This document shows positions 55,191 to 61,813 of a stretch of 64,000 nt of DNA, piece after piece. The notes below the pieces were generated by a model. It was not told where the DNA came from, made no database searches, and saw only the letters and a list, made by a program, of their open reading frames with translations. The translations under genes and the position numbers were made by a program. Numbering within the stretch: position 1 is the first letter of the stretch; every line of letters begins with the position of its first letter. The stretch is from Flavobacterium silvaticum (lineage in GTDB: Bacteria; Bacteroidota; Bacteroidia; Flavobacteriales; Flavobacteriaceae). The stretch covers positions 62,001-126,000 of the forward strand of contig NZ_JAAMPU010000108.1 in assembly GCF_012911565.1 (NCBI RefSeq). Reading direction: 5' to 3'.

Positions 55191-55964
55191 CTAGAATTTA
55201 GTATTGAGTTTACGCAGTTTAATTGCCGTAAGCACCTTTTTGGTATACAACGGAAAATCGGCTCCCTGAATCCATCCGTAATAACCGGGTTCGTTGTCAA
55301 AAACCGTTTCTACCAAAACGCCTTTATGCTTCCCGAACCCGAACGTCTCGCGTCCTTTTTCATCGTATATAATGAACCCTGCAAAATCGGCGCTTTTTTT
55401 CCGCGTCGTGAATTCGGATAAAGACCTCATGTCATTTTCCAATTCCGGGTAGCGATCCAATTGGGCTTTGAGGATTTCATAAGTCGCAGTAGTATCGGCT
55501 TCTGCTGAATGTGCGTTCTCAAGTGATTTTCCGCAATAGAATTTAAGAGCGGCACTCAGCGTCCGTTCTTCCATTTTATGGAAAATAGTCTGGACGTCAA
55601 CGGCCACACGGCTTTTCATATCGAAATCGACCCCGCAGCGCAACAGTTCTTCTGCGAGCAACGGAATGTCGAATCTATCGGAATTATATCCCGCCAAATC
55701 ACTGTCTTTGATCATGGCATGAACGGCAGAAGCGAGATCTTTGAATGTGGGCTCGTTTGCCACTTTTTCATTTGAAATCCCATGCACAGCCGTAGAGGCT
55801 GCCGGAATCATCATCTCCGGATTCACGAGCCAGGTCTTGCTTTCGCGGTTTCCGTTGGGAAAAACTTTGAGGATCGATATTTCCACGATTCTGTCCTTTG
55901 AAATATCTATTCCTGTAGTTTCAAGGTCGAAAAAGCAAATAGGACGGCTTAATTTGAGTTCCAT
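55191..55964 (-). CDS. DnaQ-like 3'-5' exonuclease
   Basis: The 257-residue DEDD nuclease has Exo I FFDLETTGIDISKDRIVE, Exo II LAGYNSDRFDIPLL, and Exo III HSAEADTTATYEI, so all catalytic acids are present. The C-terminal 75 residues (TFGFGKHKGVLVETVFDNEP) are an extra domain seen in several bacterial epsilon-like exonucleases. It is probably a stand-alone proofreading or RNA-trimming nuclease. The zinc-knuckle gene follows after 3 bp. Confidence 0.92.
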   Translation of the reverse strand: MELKLSRPICFFDLETTGIDISKDRIVEISILKVFPNGNRESKTWLVNPEMMIPAASTAVHGISNEKVANEPTFKDLASAVHAMIKDSDLAGYNSDRFDIPLLAEELLRCGVDFDMKSRVAVDVQTIFHKMEERTLSAALKFYCGKSLENAHSAEADTTATYEILKAQLDRYPELENDMRSLSEFTTRKKSADFAGFIIYDEKGRETFGFGKHKGVLVETVFDNEPGYYGWIQGADFPLYTKKVLTAIKLRKLNTKF

Positions 55965-56084
55965 AGTTTGTTGTTGGAAGGCAAAGATAAGGGTTTGAGG
56001 ATATCAATTGCCGTTGATAAAATATAATTAGCCCTGCCTGATTTTGAAACCGGAACAGGGTTAAAACCTGAAATAAACGGAATA

Positions 56085-56109
56085 AAAAAAGCGGCCGCAA
56101 GGCCGCTTT
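56085..56109 (-). terminator. rtcB terminator
   Basis: On the minus strand AAAGCGGCC and GGCCGCTTT form a 9-bp stem with a TTGC loop, followed by seven T. It ends the slipin-rtcB unit. Confidence 0.9.
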
Positions 56110-56112
56110 CCC

Positions 56113-57537
56113 TTAATCTTCCCGACTTCCATCATCGGCCATCCGTACAATCTTAGGTGTAAATTTCGCCACTACATCAATGAGCTCCTTTTGGGATTCC
56201 ATGACAACCGTGATGTCTTTGTAGGCCATTGGCGCTTCATCGCGTCCGGCTCCAATTAAGGTTACATTATTATCCTTCAAGACTTCTCGCATTTGGTTTT
56301 TGGTGATCGATTTCACGGCCTGGGTTCGGCTCATCTGTCGTCCGGCTCCATGTGAAGCGGAATTGATCGCCCGCTCCTCGCCTTTTCCCCTGACCAGGAA
56401 TCCGGGTGCGGCCATAGAGCCCGGAATGATTCCCATAACGCCTTTTCCGGCTGGGGTCGCGCCTTTTCTATGTACGATGACTTCTTCTCCGTTCCAGATT
56501 TCCTTCCAGGCAAAGTTGTGGTGGTTTTCTATCTTGGCCAGAACTTCTGCACCGATTGCCTTCGCCATTTTATCGTGGATAATCTGGTGACAGGCCGAAG
56601 CGTAATCACCAGCCAGATTCATCGCCATCCAGTATTCCTGGCCTTCCTGCGAATCGAGGGAAAGCCACGCCAGATTCTGTGCTTCAGCAGGTAATTTGGT
56701 CAATTGTCTGGCAAGTTTGGTATAATGTCCGGCCAATGTCGCCCCGAATCCTCTCGAGCCGGAATGCGTCAGTAAAGCCACGTATTTTCCTTTTTCGATG
56801 CCGAGGATTTCATCTTTTTCATCGAATTCCAGGATTCCGAATTCCACGAAATGGTTTCCGCCGCCCGATGTTCCGAGCTGGCTCCAGGCTTTATCTTTCA
56901 ACTGTTTCACCATTGGCGTCATGTTGAATTCAGACTTATCCAAAACCTCATGCTCCGCTTTATGCTGACCATGGAATCCGTGGCCCGCGCCGAATTTGGT
57001 ATGGGCAATCAATTCCCGTTGGTACTTCGATCTGTTTTCCTCAAAGTGATCGGCCGGAATATCATAGATTGACAAAGCCATCCTGCAGCCAATATCAACC
57101 CCGACTCCATAAGGAATGATTGCGTTTTTTGTGGCTAAAACACCTCCAATCGGCAACCCATAACCCTGATGCGCATCCGGCATCAACGCTCCGGCGACAG
57201 TTACCGGCAATTGCATGGCGACTTTCATTTGGTTGTGCGCACCTTGCTCGATATGCTGGCTTCCATAAACGACATAATCGTTTGGATTTTCGTTAAGGGC
57301 AATCGTTTCGTCTGCAGGAGCATTTACGGCTCCGATCATTTTTGCAGCAAGATTTTCAAGGATTTCGTCGTCGAGAAAACTTTCGGGATAATCGAGCACT
57401 TTTTTGAAAAGCGCCAGTATTTCGTCTGAATTTAATTCTTCGTAGTTGGAGTTCGCAACCTTAAGTACCAACCCCAATATTTCGTTTTGTTTATATCCGA
57501 TGGACATCAGGTCTGTTCCGGTAATTTTAGTTTTCAT
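56113..57537 (-). CDS. rtcB: RNA-splicing ligase RtcB
   Basis: The 474-residue enzyme joins 2',3'-cyclic phosphate or 3'-phosphate RNA ends to 5'-OH ends with GTP and manganese. Visible ligands are in PDAHQGYGLPIGG, GVDIGCRM (Cys), GGGNHFVEF and HNFAWKE; the guanylylated His is in SHGAGRQMSRT. Full length for the family, with a Bacteroidetes-type variation around the metal sites. It is encoded 124 bp downstream of a slipin gene, with no rtcA. A tRNA-like RNA lies upstream on the same strand, which suggests an RNA-repair or RNA-maturation unit. Confidence 0.96.
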   Translation of the reverse strand: MKTKITGTDLMSIGYKQNEILGLVLKVANSNYEELNSDEILALFKKVLDYPESFLDDEILENLAAKMIGAVNAPADETIALNENPNDYVVYGSQHIEQGAHNQMKVAMQLPVTVAGALMPDAHQGYGLPIGGVLATKNAIIPYGVGVDIGCRMALSIYDIPADHFEENRSKYQRELIAHTKFGAGHGFHGQHKAEHEVLDKSEFNMTPMVKQLKDKAWSQLGTSGGGNHFVEFGILEFDEKDEILGIEKGKYVALLTHSGSRGFGATLAGHYTKLARQLTKLPAEAQNLAWLSLDSQEGQEYWMAMNLAGDYASACHQIIHDKMAKAIGAEVLAKIENHHNFAWKEIWNGEEVIVHRKGATPAGKGVMGIIPGSMAAPGFLVRGKGEERAINSASHGAGRQMSRTQAVKSITKNQMREVLKDNNVTLIGAGRDEAPMAYKDITVVMESQKELIDVVAKFTPKIVRMADDGSRED

Positions 57538-57608
57538 AATCTTAAGTTATTCAATATTTTTCCGCCACTTTTCCTTTTAAGTTACAAGACCTTTGATTTG
57601 CTTTCGCG

Positions 57609-57640
57609 AACCCTGCCGGAATCCAATGCCCGACAGGGTT
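57609..57640 (-). promoter_or_regulatory. Strong hairpin in the slipin-rtcB spacer
   Basis: AACCCTGTCGG and CCGGCAGGGTT (minus strand) form an 11-bp stem with one G-U pair and a 10-base loop. No T-tract follows, so it is more likely a processing or stability element than a terminator. Confidence 0.6.
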
Positions 57641-57661
57641 TCCACAACTATTAATTGTTGA

Positions 57662-58759
57662 CTATTTTACAAAAATCTGCTTCAGCTGATCCACAATCTG
57701 GCCGCTTCCGGACAATGAAATGTTGTTGATTTTCTCTGCAATCTTCTCTACATACTCCATTTCCTTCAATTTGAAGAGCATAGTATTTTCTTCCATCAGC
57801 TTTGCGGTGTTCAGCAAACTTCTGGTAGAAGCTGTTTCTTCCCGTCTCATGATTATGTTGGCCTGTGCTTTTTTTTCGGCCACCAGAACCTGGTTCATAA
57901 TGTCTTTCATATCTCCTGGCAGGATTACGTCACGTATTCCGGCATCAGAGACTTCGACACCCAGTTCATTTGCTTTTTCAGAAACGATTGCTATGATTTC
58001 TGAGCCCAACGTTTCTTTTTTACTCAACAATTCGTCCAGTGCCAAAGCCCCGACGCTTTCCCTCAAAGCCAATTGCATCAAAATGTACAATTGCTTTTCA
58101 TGTTCTTTGTTGGCCACCAAAGCTTTGATTACGTCAGTTACTTTGAACCGGACAAAGAAATTGATACGCAAACCCGCTTTGTCTTTGGTCAACAATTCCT
58201 GACCGGAAATTTCGAGGTGTTGCGTTCTTAAATCGACTGTCTTTATTTCTACAGATGTAGAGTTAGCCCAGAATGCATATGTTCCTGAAACCACTTGTTT
58301 CTCAAATTTTCCGTCTATGAACAAAATTCCTGCATCTGTTGACGCAACGACAAATTTTCTTATAAATGCCCGAACTTTGACCGTTTCCAGTACATATTTT
58401 GGTATTTGCTGGTCTATGAAAACGGTTGAAATATCTGCTTTAGTAAAAGTGTAATCCAATATGCCTTTCCAGAATGCATAGCGACCGGCGGTCAATACTT
58501 CTTTAAAGATACCATTTGCGAATTGCAATACTATTTCACCGTCTTTGACTTCAATCACCTCTAACATTGCGGCCAGATCCTGATTGCGAAGCATGATATT
58601 CAAATCTGCCGACGCATAAAATGGCTGCGTCATATCATGGATTTCAATGCTTTCTCCAAAAAATGTCCAGTGGTAGCCTGAGCTTAAAACCCGAATCAAT
58701 TTTCCGTTTTTGAAAACCAAACCTGTTTTGTTTGCTTTGATGTTGAAATGGTTTAACAT
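57662..58759 (-). CDS. Slipin-like SPFH/band-7 protein
   Basis: The 365-residue protein has no N-terminal membrane anchor. The first 170 residues hold three related beta-hairpin repeats with a Gly-x-(V/I)-x-Phe-x-Asn/Asp-Gly-Lys start and an ending Gly-x-Tyr/His-x-Phe/Thr-Trp (residues 13-32, 72-96 and 143-166). The SPFH core (about 175-290) has DKAGLRINFFVRFKV and ILPGDMKDIMNQVLVAEKKAQAN. The C-terminal coiled-coil helix may drive oligomer formation. SPFH proteins build membrane-linked cages. Location between the tRNA-like RNA and rtcB suggests it scaffolds RNA repair (inference). Confidence 0.9.
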   Translation of the reverse strand: MLNHFNIKANKTGLVFKNGKLIRVLSSGYHWTFFGESIEIHDMTQPFYASADLNIMLRNQDLAAMLEVIEVKDGEIVLQFANGIFKEVLTAGRYAFWKGILDYTFTKADISTVFIDQQIPKYVLETVKVRAFIRKFVVASTDAGILFIDGKFEKQVVSGTYAFWANSTSVEIKTVDLRTQHLEISGQELLTKDKAGLRINFFVRFKVTDVIKALVANKEHEKQLYILMQLALRESVGALALDELLSKKETLGSEIIAIVSEKANELGVEVSDAGIRDVILPGDMKDIMNQVLVAEKKAQANIIMRREETASTRSLLNTAKLMEENTMLFKLKEMEYVEKIAEKINNISLSGSGQIVDQLKQIFVK

Positions 58760-59016
58760 GACTATTATTTTTTTATGTTACGTATTAAAGAAAACGTCTT
58801 GCCTTTTGCCACCTTGTTCGTGCGGAAGGCAGGATTCACAAGTGGCTCATGAAAATGTTCTCTCGTTTTGGCGGCAACCTTCTATTTAATCACCGCCGCT
58901 GCAATAGAAAAAATCCGTGATGCCAGGTTGTGATTTCCCGGCTTCAGGCCTTTACCCGATTCGCGCTCTAGACGCAGGAAAAGGCAATTCGCTTTCTGAT
59001 TTTTTGATTCTTTTTA
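58760..59016 (-). other. Structured leader between the tRNA-like RNA and the slipin gene
   Basis: No protein-coding frame is convincing. On the minus strand several hairpins are visible: TTCTATT with AATAGAA (7 bp, enclosing GCAGCGGCGGTG), GGCGG with CCGCC, and GCCTT with AAGGC. No run of T marks a terminator, so transcription probably continues from the tRNA-like RNA into the slipin gene. Confidence 0.5.
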
Positions 59017-59105
59017 GGAGTGAACCGCTCCAACTACATTAACAGTGTAGCACTCTACCAATTGAGTTAACGCATACCTAAAATGCGTGAAGGATTCGAA
59101 CCTTC
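59017..59105 (-). ncRNA. Permuted tRNA-like module 2
   Basis: Minus-strand order: T-arm GAAGG-TTCGAAT-CCTTC (59105-59089); directly joined acceptor hairpin ACGCAT-TTTAGGT-ATGCGT (59088-59070); TA linker; D-arm ACTC-AATTGGTA-GAGT (59067-59052); one base; anticodon arm CTACA-CTGTTAA-TGTAG (59050-59034, Asn-type anticodon GTT); and a hairpin GGAG-CGGTTCA-CTCC (59031-59017). All 6 acceptor pairs form only in this permuted order; read as a normal tRNA the acceptor ends do not pair. The T and D loops keep the bases needed to dock. Confidence 0.8.
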
Positions 59106-59111
59106 AACTTC

Positions 59112-59176
59112 CTATTGCTCTAACCGTACTGAGCTATCCGGTTTCCCGGAGCGGGATTCGAACCCGCGACACATAG
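59112..59176 (-). ncRNA. Permuted tRNA-like module 1
   Basis: Minus-strand order: CTAT (59176-59173), 5-base variable region GTGTC, T-arm GCGGG-TTCGAAT-CCCGC (59167-59151), acceptor hairpin TCCGG-GAAA-CCGGA (59150-59137) closed by a GNRA tetraloop, TA linker, D-arm GCTC-AGTACGGTTA-GAGC, A, and ATAG (59115-59112), which pairs with CTAT in place of an anticodon stem. Spacing follows tRNA numbering (2 bases at 8-9, 1 at 26, 5 at 44-48). No anticodon loop exists. The fold matches the tRNA-mimic part of bacterial Y RNAs. It lies upstream of the slipin and rtcB genes on their strand. Confidence 0.82.
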
Positions 59177-59377
59177 CGTGCGGATATTTAAGGAAACACC
59201 CGAAAACCTTCAAACCAAGCTGGACAACAGCATTTGATACCTTTTGGCAAAACCTGTCGCAATAGTGCTATACCGAAACACCCAACAAGACCTGATTGAA
59301 ATTGTATATATTTTTAAACGTGTGTCGTTGTCGATTCCTGACATGGCAAAGATGGCCGCTTCAGTGTGCAAGGGAAT

Positions 59378-59500
59378 TGCGCAGTCGATTATTTTTATTA
59401 TTTATTTTCATTATATTTTGACAATCAATGGCTTAGTATGCATAATATTTTTTATTTCAATTATTTATCGGTTTAGTACGCAAATACACTGCGTAGTCGA
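59378..59500. promoter_or_regulatory. Repeated operator-like sites between the divergent units
   Basis: Repeats include TGCGCAGTCGA (59378-59388) and TGCGTAGTCGA (59490-59500). AATGGCTTAGTATGCA (59427-59442) is echoed by ATCGGTTTAGTACGCA (59467-59482). The inverted repeat TACGCA-N7-TGCGTA spans 59477-59495. The region lies between the divergent WYL gene and the RNA/slipin/rtcB unit, a likely place for WYL regulator binding. No firm -33/-7 pair could be chosen for the minus-strand unit. Confidence 0.5.
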
Positions 59501-59769
59501 ATGAAGATTTGTTACTTTTAGCAGATGGTTTCCCATGGATTGTCGCATTAAGAGGATGGAAGCAGTTGCCTGAGCTCTTTTTCACAAACTGCTCTAAACG
59601 GACTTTCAGATGCTGTTTTCGCAAAAGACACTTAAGGTTTTGGTGGTTCAGATGTAAGAAAGAGAATGCCGACACTAGGCTTTAGCCGAACTCGCGAAGC
59701 ATAGCCTGACGCGGGTTTGAAAATGCGATCAGCTTTTTATACAAGGGGAACGCCCAAAAAGAAATAATT
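59501..59769 (+). other. Leader of the WYL gene
   Basis: A long 5' region without a convincing ORF. TACTTTTA near 59512 resembles a -7 box. Near the 3' end, AACTCGCG (59689-59696) can pair with CGCGGGTT (59710-59717) and AGGCT with AGCCT, giving a compact fold about 50 bases before the start codon. Confidence 0.4.
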
Positions 59770-60801
59770 ATGGCTACAAATAAAGTGGCGTTGATTCGCT
59801 ATAAAACAATCGATGATTGTCTGAAAAACCGGTTCCGCAAATGGACGCTTGAGGATTTGATGGAAAAGGTTTCGGATGCGCTTTATGAATATGAAGGCAT
59901 TACGTCAGGAGTAAGCAAACGCACGATCCAGGGGGATTTGCAGATGATGCGCAGCGACAAACTCGGTTACAACGCGCCGATTGTCATTGTCGACCGCAAG
60001 TTCTATTGCTATGAAACTGCCGATTTCAGCATCACGAATTCACCCATCAATGCATCGGACATGGAAAAAATGAAGGAAATAGTGAGTGTTCTCAAGCATC
60101 TTAATGGCTTTCAGTATTTTGATGAGATGAGCGAGATGATTGCCAAACTGGAGAACAACATCCAAAAATCGGGCGATAAAAAGAAAAACTACATCCAGTT
60201 TGAAAGCAATGCGCAACTCAAAGGCCTTGGGCACATAAACCCGATTTATCAGGCCATTTTAAAGCGTATTCCACTGTTGATAGAGTATAAGTCTTTCAAG
60301 GCATTGCAATCGCACACCAAAATTTACTATCCGTATTTGCTCAAGGAATATCGCAATCGTTGGTTTTTGCTGGCATTGCCCAAAAAAGGTTCAGCGTTGG
60401 TAACTATGGCACTCGACAGGATTATTGAGTTTCAGGAAATCCCAAAAGAAACCTTTATAGAATATCAAGGCGTTGACTTTGAACGGTATTTTGGCGATTT
60501 GCTTGGCGTGACAAAAACCGAGCGGGACAGAGCCTGTAAAGTAGTTTTGGAATTCGACAGTAGTCATGCGCCTTACATATTGACCAAACCCATACATCAA
60601 TCGCAACAAATATTGAAACAGGATGTTGCCAGCACCATCATTCGCCTCGATGTTTGCCTGAACTTTGAGCTGGAACGCGAGATTTTGGGCTTCGCTGATT
60701 TTGTCAAGGTGCTTGGGCCTAGGCATTTGGCGCAGCGCATTAAGCGGCGGTTGGAAAAAGCGGCTTCGGCCTATTCGGAAACAGCACGGATCAAAGCATG
60801 A
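59770..60801 (+). CDS. WYL-domain transcription regulator
   Basis: The 343-residue protein has an N-terminal winged helix-turn-helix (about 1-95, SGVSKRTIQGDLQMMRSD) and a WYL domain (about 155-235, IPLLIEYKSFKALQSHTKIYYPY, RNRWFLLALPKKG), followed by a WCX-like C-terminal region (AHRI KRRLEKA-type end). WYL domains sense ligands such as nucleic acid fragments and control stress or defence genes. It is divergent from the tRNA-like RNA, slipin and rtcB unit and is the probable regulator of it. A sensor for damaged or cyclic-phosphate RNA would fit (inference). Confidence 0.9.
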   Translation: MATNKVALIRYKTIDDCLKNRFRKWTLEDLMEKVSDALYEYEGITSGVSKRTIQGDLQMMRSDKLGYNAPIVIVDRKFYCYETADFSITNSPINASDMEKMKEIVSVLKHLNGFQYFDEMSEMIAKLENNIQKSGDKKKNYIQFESNAQLKGLGHINPIYQAILKRIPLLIEYKSFKALQSHTKIYYPYLLKEYRNRWFLLALPKKGSALVTMALDRIIEFQEIPKETFIEYQGVDFERYFGDLLGVTKTERDRACKVVLEFDSSHAPYILTKPIHQSQQILKQDVASTIIRLDVCLNFELEREILGFADFVKVLGPRHLAQRIKRRLEKAASAYSETARIKA

Positions 60802-60890
60802 TTTTCTTTTCAGTTTGACTTGCAGACAGCAGAAACATCGTTTACTTTTGCTCTTATTTTTAATGATTATAAATAAGGTAATTTAAACGA

Positions 60891-61751
60891 ATGGAAAAAG
60901 TTTTACTAGTAGCTGCTCTTTTGGCAGGCACGATCAATACGATTGTTGCACAATCCACTATCACAATAGGCAACGGAACAGGTTCCGGAACGTATGCCCC
61001 AATCGCCAGTTGGTACGAATCTTCGGCAACGGAAAGCATTTATATGAATTCGGAAATCGGGGTGACAGGTCTCATCACCAAAATCTCTTTTGACAAAGCA
61101 TCAGGCTCAAGTACAGTTTCCCCCGAAGTCAAAATTTATATGAAAATGACGACAACTTCTGTTTTATCTGCAGACTATGCAATAGGAACAGGTTTCAACA
61201 GCTACGTTTTAGTTTACGATGGCACCATTCCTAACAATGGGAACGGTTGGAAAGAAGTTTCTCTCGATACACCATTCGCTTATTCCGATACATCTAAAAA
61301 CCTGGCGATACTGGTCGTTGGATCAACCTGCATCGAATCCGGAAGGCCGCAATACAGATATACGACTACCGCAAACAATAAACTATCTGCCGGTTACGAC
61401 GATGGAACTATTGGCTGCGGCGGAAACAATCCGTGGACGTCGGCTTCTATAATGGAACCCGTTTGGGAACGTCCGAATGTCATTTTGGGCCTGTCAACTT
61501 TAGGAACAACTGATAATGTAATCGCGGAAAAAATTGTCATATTCGTAAAAAATCAACAACTGATAATAGATTCAAAACAAGCTGCAATACAGGCAGTCAG
61601 TGTTTTCGATCTATCAGGCAAGCAGTTATGGTCAAAAGAAAATATTAATACCAATTTATTTTCAGCGATCATTGACCAATCCAATCAGGTTCTTGTTGTA
61701 AGGATCATCGATTCTGAAGACAACATAACGTATCGCAAAGTTATTTTCTGA
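60891..61751 (+). CDS. Secreted T9SS type A protein
   Basis: The 286-residue protein has a signal peptide (ending IVAQ near residue 21). The body (about 22-200) opens with STITIGNGTGSGTYAPIASW, which resembles a domain of many secreted Bacteroidetes adhesins or proteases. The C-terminal 75 residues form a type A sorting domain (VSVFDLSGKQLW, VLVVRIIDSEDN, YRKVIF). It is exported and probably fixed to the surface lipopolysaccharide. Function unknown. Confidence 0.82.
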   Translation: MEKVLLVAALLAGTINTIVAQSTITIGNGTGSGTYAPIASWYESSATESIYMNSEIGVTGLITKISFDKASGSSTVSPEVKIYMKMTTTSVLSADYAIGTGFNSYVLVYDGTIPNNGNGWKEVSLDTPFAYSDTSKNLAILVVGSTCIESGRPQYRYTTTANNKLSAGYDDGTIGCGGNNPWTSASIMEPVWERPNVILGLSTLGTTDNVIAEKIVIFVKNQQLIIDSKQAAIQAVSVFDLSGKQLWSKENINTNLFSAIIDQSNQVLVVRIIDSEDNITYRKVIF

Positions 61752-61769
61752 AACATCCTGAAATCAAAA

Positions 61770-61799
61770 AAAAGCCCTTCGTTTCCGAGGGGCTTTTTT
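61770..61799. terminator. Bidirectional terminator
   Basis: AAAAGCCCTTCG (61770-61781) and CGAGGGGCTTTT (61786-61797) form a 12-bp stem with one G-U pair between convergent genes. Confidence 0.93.
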
Positions 61800-61813
61800 A
61801 TAATCGATTGCTA

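Noticed and set aside
59017..59176. Reading the tRNA-like stretch as ordinary or decayed tRNA genes
   Set aside because: The middle unit would lack an anticodon arm and its acceptor ends (CCGGA and ACGCAT) do not pair; the last unit's ends do not pair either. The permuted reading explains both acceptor stems exactly.
59083..59265. 60-codon open frame on the plus strand
   Set aside because: It runs through the antisense of the tRNA-like arms (CSNRTELSGFPERDSNPRH is the usual false translation of tRNA arms) and has no promoter of its own.
56113..60801. Ro60/Rsr gene as partner of the tRNA-like RNA
   Set aside because: No TROVE-type protein is encoded anywhere in the window; it could exist elsewhere in the genome.
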